Shown piece by piece: positions 57,461 to 64,000 of a stretch of DNA of 64,000 nucleotides. Origin of the DNA: Sphagnum compactum (Eukaryota; Bryophyta; Sphagnopsida; Sphagnales); contig OZ234495.1 in the NCBI GenBank assembly GCA_965153455.1, forward strand, positions 4,836,001 through 4,900,000, given 5' to 3'. Numbering within the stretch: the stretch's first letter is position 1; every line of letters starts with the position of its first letter. A model generated the notes under the pieces. It had not been told where the DNA came from. It saw only the letters and a program-made list of their open reading frames with translations, and ran no database searches. The translations under genes and the position numbers were made by a program.

Positions 57461-60400
57461 ATGAGGCGGGTTATGGTGCAAGGACTGGCGCGCTTCTCCT
57501 CCTCCTCCTCCTCCTCCTCGCGCTACTACACGCACGCGTCCGCCTGCCTTGCTGCCGCAGAAACATCTACTGACAAGGTATGTTGCATCCACCCCGATCT
57601 GCTGCGATTTTTCTTCTCCTCCTATGGCTTCGGTAGATACGGGATTTGAGGGCAGATCTCTGGTGGATCCTCTTCACCTGGAAGATGTTCTTCTCTATGT
57701 TGCTTCCGGTTCCCAGATCGTTTCTTCGTCTCCTTTTCCTCTGGCCATATCTTGTAGCAGCAAACTCTAAGACAGGGTTTGCTTCAGCTTTTCAATGCTA
57801 TTTTCTGGGTCTGTGCATTCTTCACATTTGGAAAGTAGCTTTGATTTTTCAACCTTTTATCTGGAGAACCATTTCCCTTTCAGCTTCTGCAATCCGCAAG
57901 TTAGGTATTGATGACGTTCAGTACATCCATGGGCCCGTCACCACAAATCTCTTTTGCAAACTCAGTGCCTAAGGAATCATGTGTTGTGAGCCTTTGTTTG
58001 TTCCAGTGGTTGACATTGGCAATGCGATTTGGTTAAGGATACTGGACAATCAAATATTATCAGCCAATTTTTTTCTGCTTGCATGGTGTCCACATGTGAG
58101 AATGCAACATTGTGAAACTTGAGAGTTGACAATCACTTCACGTAGGAATGCTCGTGTGGTGGGGTGCTGAGCCTTCAAACCAAGCCGTGTCACTTTGCAT
58201 GCTTGTGACCGACAGTAGGTGTCAAAGATTTTCAGTTTATATTTGTACTGATATAGTAGCTTGGCTTTTGTGGGTATTGCTTGATTACAGTCTGCAACTT
58301 CTGGTGGAGCAGCTGGGCATGTGGAGACGATCGTATTCCCAAGGTCAGTTGTACACTGTCTAACCATGGATGGAGGGAGGGAGTGGATATCACCTGGCCT
58401 GCTTTGCAACAAAGGAAGCATAGTGAAGGGCTGGCCCACAGCCTACTGCTGCCTCTGTTTGTAGGGGAGGTTGTGTTTGTAGGTGCTGCTTTTTGTACGG
58501 ATGATGATGGGTATCATTCGCCAAGTAAGGTTTGGGAGTGTCAAAAAACACTTGTGTTAGTTCTGAGATAGTTTTGAGTTCATCTGAACAGGGAAGGTCC
58601 AGGTGTGAACTATGCATTGAACTGGGCTCTTGCATCCAAAGGAGTTGCTCCACAAGGGGATGCTTATCGGAATTTGAAGGAGAAAGAGCTGAAGAAGCAT
58701 AAAGCTGCCATTCCAGGTTGGTTGTGGGACTTTACTACCTTACCAGTCCTGTTACTTTGCATTCTAGTCAGTTGGATATTTTAGCAGAAACTGTAATGGT
58801 TCCATTTATTAGGGTGCCATTTATTAGGGTGCAACCACGTCATGTAGTTAACAGGTTCAAGCTCTGCCTGTGCACAATATTCTGGCTTGGTTTGTATTGA
58901 CCATTGAACAAAAATGAATGCTTTGGAATTCAAGTTGAAATTCCACTCTTTAGGGCCTAGCTTTTGTTGCACAATTGGTAATCACCATTCTTGCTGCGAA
59001 CCCAAGAGCATGTCTCTGACTTCAGAGAAGACCTTGCCTTTACTAACAGGGTTATTGGGTCTTGGGAAACAGGGTCAGCATCTCCTGCCAAAATCTATGC
59101 ACGGGGATCTTACTCTGTGGGAGCAGCAGACATCAGCAAAGCTCAGTTCAATGGTATTTTTAAGGAGGTCAGTTTGTTTCTGCCTGCATGTACATATGGT
59201 GGTTGCATGTTGAGGGATGATGCACCTGTAACAGGAGAGGGTACTATGGATTCTTGAGGAAGACACGGACTTGCTCAAATTGACTTTTGTTTCAAAACTT
59301 CATTCAAGTTGTGGCACTTTTGTCCTGCAAGTTGGGTCCAGTGGATTAAGTTAAAACTCAGAACAGTTCTTTACATGTGCAGGTTACAACACATCTATCA
59401 TCAGCTGCAAAGCTGTATGTACATGATGGTGCTGTTGGGTCATCTCCCAGTGTTGATGTGAAAGTGCGTACCATTTCAGACAGTTCCTCAGCTGCCTTGA
59501 TTCTGCAAAGCATCCTTGACCCAGCACCAACACGAGTGGTGTCTCATGATGCCTTTCCTCTCACAGTTTATGTTGCCTCAAATTACAGGTTAGCTCTGAA
59601 AACGCCTCCCTACAAAGATGTAAAGTATCATGAATATGTTGATGTGGGAAATTACTCAGCTTGTGCACCATACTTAACTGCACTCTGCTCTCCAACTAAA
59701 AGGCTGTGCATTTGTAAAGTTTAACAATCAACTTTGGAACTCTTACCTTTTTTGGTTGATAGGCCCTTTATCATTTGCCAAGTGACCACTATATTGTTGA
59801 ATTGACATGAGAATGGAATAATTGTCTATTGGTATATGTCTCTAGCTTTTCTGCCAACAAAGTTTATGTAGAAATGTTGAGGGGCACTAGTATGCTGAGA
59901 ACCAATGTTTTGGCAAAGGTTCTCTGACAAGTTTTGATGTTGCCTTTGCAGCCCAACAGATCATGTAAGGCTGGGATCAGAAGGCAAGGGAGGGTCTATT
60001 GTTATTGACTATGATAGGTCAACTATGATCTTGTGGGGTAGCGCTGTCAATGACACTGAAAGTGTGAAGATGTCACTGGCTGCCTTGGCAGCACCCAGTG
60101 TCACTTCCCGTGATGCCCTCCCTCTGTTCTCAAGGTCAGGAGACACAGCTTTTTCTTTAATAGTTTCCAGTATTTTTGTCAAGGAGGAATTGGATGTAGA
60201 GAGAATAATTCAGAGCTTTGTTCAGATACTCAAATTCTGGTATAACTATTGTGTGATACTGACTGAATTTCTGTATGGATTGGAGGGATCAGGCTATTGG
60301 TCCAAGGAGGGTCAACAGTGCTGTTATTTGCACCAGAGTCAGTGGTCAAAAGCAATCCTGCTCTGCTCAAGGCAGCAGTGTCACCAGACCTTGGCATAGT

Positions 60401-62449
60401 TTGGAGCAAAGATGGTGTTGCACGCCTCTTTGCAACCCATCAGCCGCAGGCTGCCAACCTCTACAAAACCCCCTCCTCCCTTGTTTTGGTGACTGCTGAC
60501 AGGTGACCTTCATCATGATGTTAATATAGGCAATTTGTTCTTGGTTACGTGTGTGGATGGAGATTGTTGAACATTGAATCCGACATGTGTGTCTCAATAG
60601 TGCTTTCTTTGTTATTTTTAAGGTTCAATATCCTTTCTTGTAACTTCTTGAATCTAGCTGTGAAACAAAGTCCTCTAGGTATATCCTGTGATATCTTTGA
60701 CAAACATTCAATATGAGAGTATGCAGTTATTGAAATGATTCACATGCCTCATGTTCATTCCAATGTCTCAATTACTGCTAAATTGGGAGTTATCAATAGT
60801 CAATTTTACAGGTTTTTGATGCTTTGTAGTTGTGAAGAGTTCTTTGTCTCTCAGACTGTCAGTTGTATGGTCCTTTTGAAAAATAAAGGCTACGCTCTAA
60901 AGATTCTGTTAAAGAGGACTAGAGGGTTGCTCAGTAAAGAAAAATTCCTTTTTGGAATTTCAGCATTTGGAGTATTCAGCATGATTCTGTATAAAGTCTT
61001 GTAAGTGCAGAGCTTCTTGTAAGCCCACTTGGTCTTTGTTGTTCTTCTCTGCTGTCCTTTTCTGTTTGGTTTTTCTGTTTTTTGTTATCTCCTTGTGTTG
61101 TTTGTTGCTAGCCAGTAGCATGGCTGAGTCTTCCTGTTGCTTCTGGAATTGCAGCAGAAACTTGGTGTGCAGGTTAGTGTTTTCACTGGCCTTTACCCAC
61201 TGTAGGGAGCTGATGAAGTCAGTGGGAAAGTTGTGATAGAGGAGTCACTATCATATATGCTACTGTCGATTGTCCCTGAACAGGTGTGAGACTGGCACTG
61301 TTGTTCATACTGCTTTTGTGTTTTTATTTTGTTTTTCTTGGTCCTTGTTCTCTGTTTTGTCTTTCCTTCTTTGGAGTTCTCTGTGGCTGGTTGAAGAAGT
61401 GTTAACCTCACTTTGCCTTTTCTTAATTATGAGAATGGAGATTTCTCAATTCTTATGAGAGATATCTTTAAGGTTGAAAGTGGATGAGTTTGACCTGTCT
61501 GTCTGTTTTGGTTGCTGCAAGGACTCAAGCCATTGCTTTGATTCTGTACTAAGTTTTACTTCAACTGAGATATGACTATTGTCATGCAGTACTGGGGCTG
61601 TGCCAGACATCTCAAAGGTGACAGCTGAAAAGGCAGCTGCTTTGTTCGTAGCAGGATACAATGGCGAGCAATTTCATCCTGGTTACCAGCCAGGTCCAGG
61701 GTCTGTTGATCCAGTCATTCTTGCAAAGGGACTCTCAGCTCTGGTCTGTTGTTTTAATCCTTTGAGATCCTTTATGTTGGTCCTGCAATTTTGGTCAATG
61801 TGATTGCAAGCAGCAATATTGTGACAATGACATCAAATGAACCTATATTCTGGGAAATGAAAGCTGTGAATGAGCTCCCGGAACTGCTAATGTAGTGATT
61901 ATTGTCTAAGTTTGTGTACTGTTGACTCTGTTTCCCTTTTCAGGCACTAGGCAGGACCATTGTTGAATTCAGTGCTGTAGGACAAGGATCACTGGAGCAT
62001 GGCTGCATGATTGACCAGGGGTTTTGTTTTGTGTCTTTGGTTCTTATAGTTGGAGGGTTCCAACATTCCAGCATTTCTGGTGAATGCCAGTCTTCTATCA
62101 GGTCACTACTTGCAGCCCCAGTTTGAGAACAATTACATTTTAGCTGAGCTTCTAGTGAGACTGCAGTTAATACTTGCTGAAGAACACTCATGATTTGCAG
62201 TCTCTATTGTAATTTCAAGTTGGCAACTTCTATTGATATGCAAGTGACCATATTTGCATACTGGAGTATGTTTGGTGATGGAAGTCTCACTGGAAAAAAA
62301 ATTTGTATGCAGAAAATGAACTTGTGAAGAACATTGAAGCAACAGTGACAGGGAAATTGCCCAAAAGTAAAGTAAAGAAACCATCAGAATCTGCAGGTAT
62401 TGGGCAGGCTTCTAACGCCTCCTCTTCTGGTTCTAAGAAAATCGAATAA
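57461..62449 (+). CDS. Mitochondrial-type PEPCK (ATP)-related protein (10 exons)
   Basis: Exons: 57461-57577, 58291-58343, 58592-58716, 59007-59167, 59383-59588, 59952-60134, 60293-60502, 61590-61743, 62050-62101 and 62313-62449; all introns are GT-AG and phases agree, giving 465 residues (458 if exon 4 starts at 59028). The N-terminus is Arg/Ser-rich without acidic residues (MRRVMVQGLARFSSSS...RYYTHAS), like a mitochondrial presequence. The body resembles a plant-conserved family related to ATP-dependent phosphoenolpyruvate carboxykinase: GPGVNYALNWALASKGV (59-75), DISKAQF, YVHDGAVGSSP, VRTISD, RVVSHDAFPLTVYVAS, VLLFAPE, then GAVPDISK (354-361) with FVAGY, and IPAFLVNAS (410-417). No GxSGTGKTT-type phosphate-binding loop is present, so carboxykinase activity is unlikely. 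The C-terminus is Lys/Ser-rich. ATG 57461 was chosen as the first codon giving a targeting-like N-terminus; the frame is open upstream. The family's role is unknown to me. Confidence 0.72.
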
Positions 62450-63145
62450 GGCTTTCAAGGTAAAACTTCACTGCTGGTTGTTGACATGCTTACAGTACAA
62501 AGACAGTGCAATATAGAGGCGTAAATGCTTTTTAAACTACTTAAGGTAGTTGATATTCCTTTAAAAGAAAAAAGAAAAACTAATGTTGCAGCCTGGGCTG
62601 TCTGGGGATTTGTGCCAATTTGAACAGTGGATGCACTTAAATCGAAGTACAGGAAATTCACGGGGCAAAGGTTTCCGGACTTGCCAAATGAGCTGAAAAT
62701 CTGAAGGGACAAGAAGAAGTTATCCTGCTGAATTTAGAAAATTGTGAAGGGCAAAATGCAGAACATTTGTCTTTTTCTTTTCAGCTTTTGATGACCAGCT
62801 TTATCACTAGCATTACATGGGGTGTTCTGTCTTGGTCCAAAGCTTCAATATGTGGAACTCTTTGAAATAAAATGCAGGGCTGCCTGCCATTGTTGCTAAT
62901 GTGCCTCATGCCAGTTTACTTCATTCAAATTGTTTGACAGTTCCTAAAATGAAATTGTGCAAGTGATTTTAATTTGACATTGAAGTTTGTGTGCTGTTGC
63001 TCTTGCATCTTTAGGGTGTTCCCTGACTTAACCTTTGTGCATTGGCAGCATGAAGTTGGTAGATTATGACGTTTAGAAGATAATCTGAGATGCTTTTCTC
63101 CTCACTCTTCCGAATTCTCTATCTGCTCTTCTGGATTGCTAATGG
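62450..63145 (+). other. 3' untranslated region of the PEPCK-like gene and downstream DNA
   Basis: Transcribed-looking, T-rich sequence follows the stop codon. AATAAA at 62866-62871 is a plausible polyadenylation signal about 420 bases after the stop. A further intron in the 3' untranslated region cannot be excluded. No other gene is seen. Confidence 0.4.
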
Positions 63146-63320
63146 GTTGGTCTCTATTGATTGAACAGTCGTTTTCTGAGAAGGTTGTTCCTGCTCTGGA
63201 CAAGTTGGGCTATGTGTTGTTGGCTCCAGCTGAGTTGATCTCTATCGATTGAACTGCCATTTCTGAGTAGGATTGCTCCTGCTCTGGACAAGTTGAGCTT
63301 ACTTTTTGTCTCCGGTGTTG
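63146..63320. repeat. Direct duplication, about 87-bp unit
   Basis: TCTCTATTGATTGAACAGTCGTTTTCTGAG... and TCTCTATCGATTGAACTGCC-ATTTCTGAG... are about 86-88 bp apart, each ending in CCTGCTCTGGACAAGTTG (63190 and 63278). Confidence 0.85.
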
Positions 63321-63420
63321 TAATAAGGTCAAGAGAGGGTGTCGAGTTTGGGGAAATGCCTCTGCACAGGGCAAAAGTAAAGGAATTGCTGAAATCCACT
63401 ATGCTCCTGGTATCTTCAGA

Positions 63421-63500
63421 AAGCTCTCCATGAGTAGGGATGCACCGACTTGGTTTGAGAAAGCTCTCCATGAGTAGGGATGCACCGACTTGGTTTGAGA
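63421..63500. repeat. Perfect 40-bp tandem duplication
   Basis: AAGCTCTCCATGAGTAGGGA followed by TGCACCGACTTGGTTTGAGA occurs twice, head to tail, with no differences. Perfect identity implies very recent duplication or an assembly artefact. Confidence 0.95.
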
Positions 63501-63515
63501 CTGTTTGGAGCTACG

Positions 63516-63900
63516 GTGTGGAAGTAAGTGATTATTCAACCATTTTCTCAATGGAAACTAAATAAAATTGAAACTGAAAACTACATTGGAATGTGGAAGT
63601 TATTGATTATTCAACCATTTTCTCAATGAAAATTAAAACAAAATTGAAACTGAAAACTGTATTGGAATTTTGGGGGTGCTCTTGGTGTTGTTGGAAAGCC
63701 CTTGGCAAGTTAGATATAATAGAGTTCATTTCACAATTCTCAGAGCTTAAGGTGTGGAAGATATTGATTTTTGAGTGGATTTTGCAGCTGAAAATTCAAA
63801 CAAATTGCAAAACATTGGGTTTTTTGGAAGGAAAAATCGGTTGAGCCTTCAATGTGTTCACACTTGGGCCAACAGCACAGGCTACACTAATAGTAATTAT
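63516..63900 (+). repeat. Dispersed repeat, copy 2, with a 75-bp internal duplication
   Basis: GATTATTCAACCATTTTCTC starts at 63530 and again at 63605, each followed by AATTGAAACTGAAAACT. Downstream, GGTGTGGAAGATATTGATTTTTGAG...GAAAATTCAAACAAATT...GGAAGGAAAAATCGG...GTTCACACTTGGG parallels the 18.06-18.55 kb block, including the final ACACTAATAGTAATT. The two copies are in the same orientation, 45 kb apart. Confidence 0.7.
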
Positions 63901-64000
63901 TTAGATATCTTCAAAACTCTTTCTCATAATATTTGCAATTTTCACCATCACAATTGTCATGAACATATGTAACATGGAAAAATTGATGTGATAGGAATGT

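Noticed and set aside
1-64000. CRISPR arrays, operons, rRNA genes or functional tRNA genes
   Set aside because: Repeats here are direct tandem satellites without unique spacers, the genes are spliced and eukaryotic, and no rRNA or intact tRNA sequence was recognised.

Overview
This is nuclear DNA from a land plant. Three things show it: a spliced allene oxide cyclase-like gene, a microRNA precursor containing the exact canonical miR166 sequence, and a spliced mitochondrial-type gene related to ATP-dependent phosphoenolpyruvate carboxykinase. Short TTTAGGG (plant telomere-type) runs are scattered through it. Most of the window is AT-rich, gene-poor and full of old tandem repeats, as expected of a large, repeat-laden genome. 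The cyclase has no obvious N-terminal plastid transit peptide and is quite divergent, which hints at a seed-free plant (bryophyte, lycophyte or fern). That placement is an inference; the species is not identified.

Layout. 1-20.3 kb is a repeat desert: microsatellites, 76-bp, 155-bp and degenerate TTTAGGG-like tandem repeats, and two strong short hairpins. 20.3-22.9 kb holds the allene oxide cyclase-like gene (4 exons, plus strand); its third intron carries a (CT)n run and a 33/36-bp minisatellite. 22.9-35.9 kb is again gene-free, with a diverged CACTA-like fragment (about 26.6-27.2 kb) and arrays of 82, 125 and 77 bp. 35,951-40,343 is a 4.4-kb non-autonomous CACTA DNA transposon with matching terminal inverted repeats and a 3-bp TTA target-site duplication. 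Its interior is almost entirely low-complexity TTTAA- and CCTA/TAGG-rich DNA plus a tRNA-like relic. 40.3-47 kb is gene-free apart from an LTR-like segment and a GAACCGCCC hairpin family. 47.16 kb has a fragment resembling a FAR1/MULE DNA-binding domain.

At 49.3-53 kb the base composition rises and the sequence shows a TATA box, CT-rich leader, MIR166 hairpin and clean splice sites but no long reading frame: a primary microRNA gene. 53-56.6 kb has further tandem repeats, including a 200-bp unit repeated three times at exact spacing. 57.4-62.9 kb is the PEPCK-like gene (10 exons, plus strand), all introns GT-AG with phases that agree. The last 1 kb is small direct duplications and a second copy of a dispersed repeat also found at 18 kb.

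The three genes are independent: jasmonate/OPDA-type oxylipin synthesis, regulation of class III HD-ZIP transcription factors, and an unassigned organellar protein. Most of the unusual material is repeat architecture, above all the CACTA element and its internal arrays.
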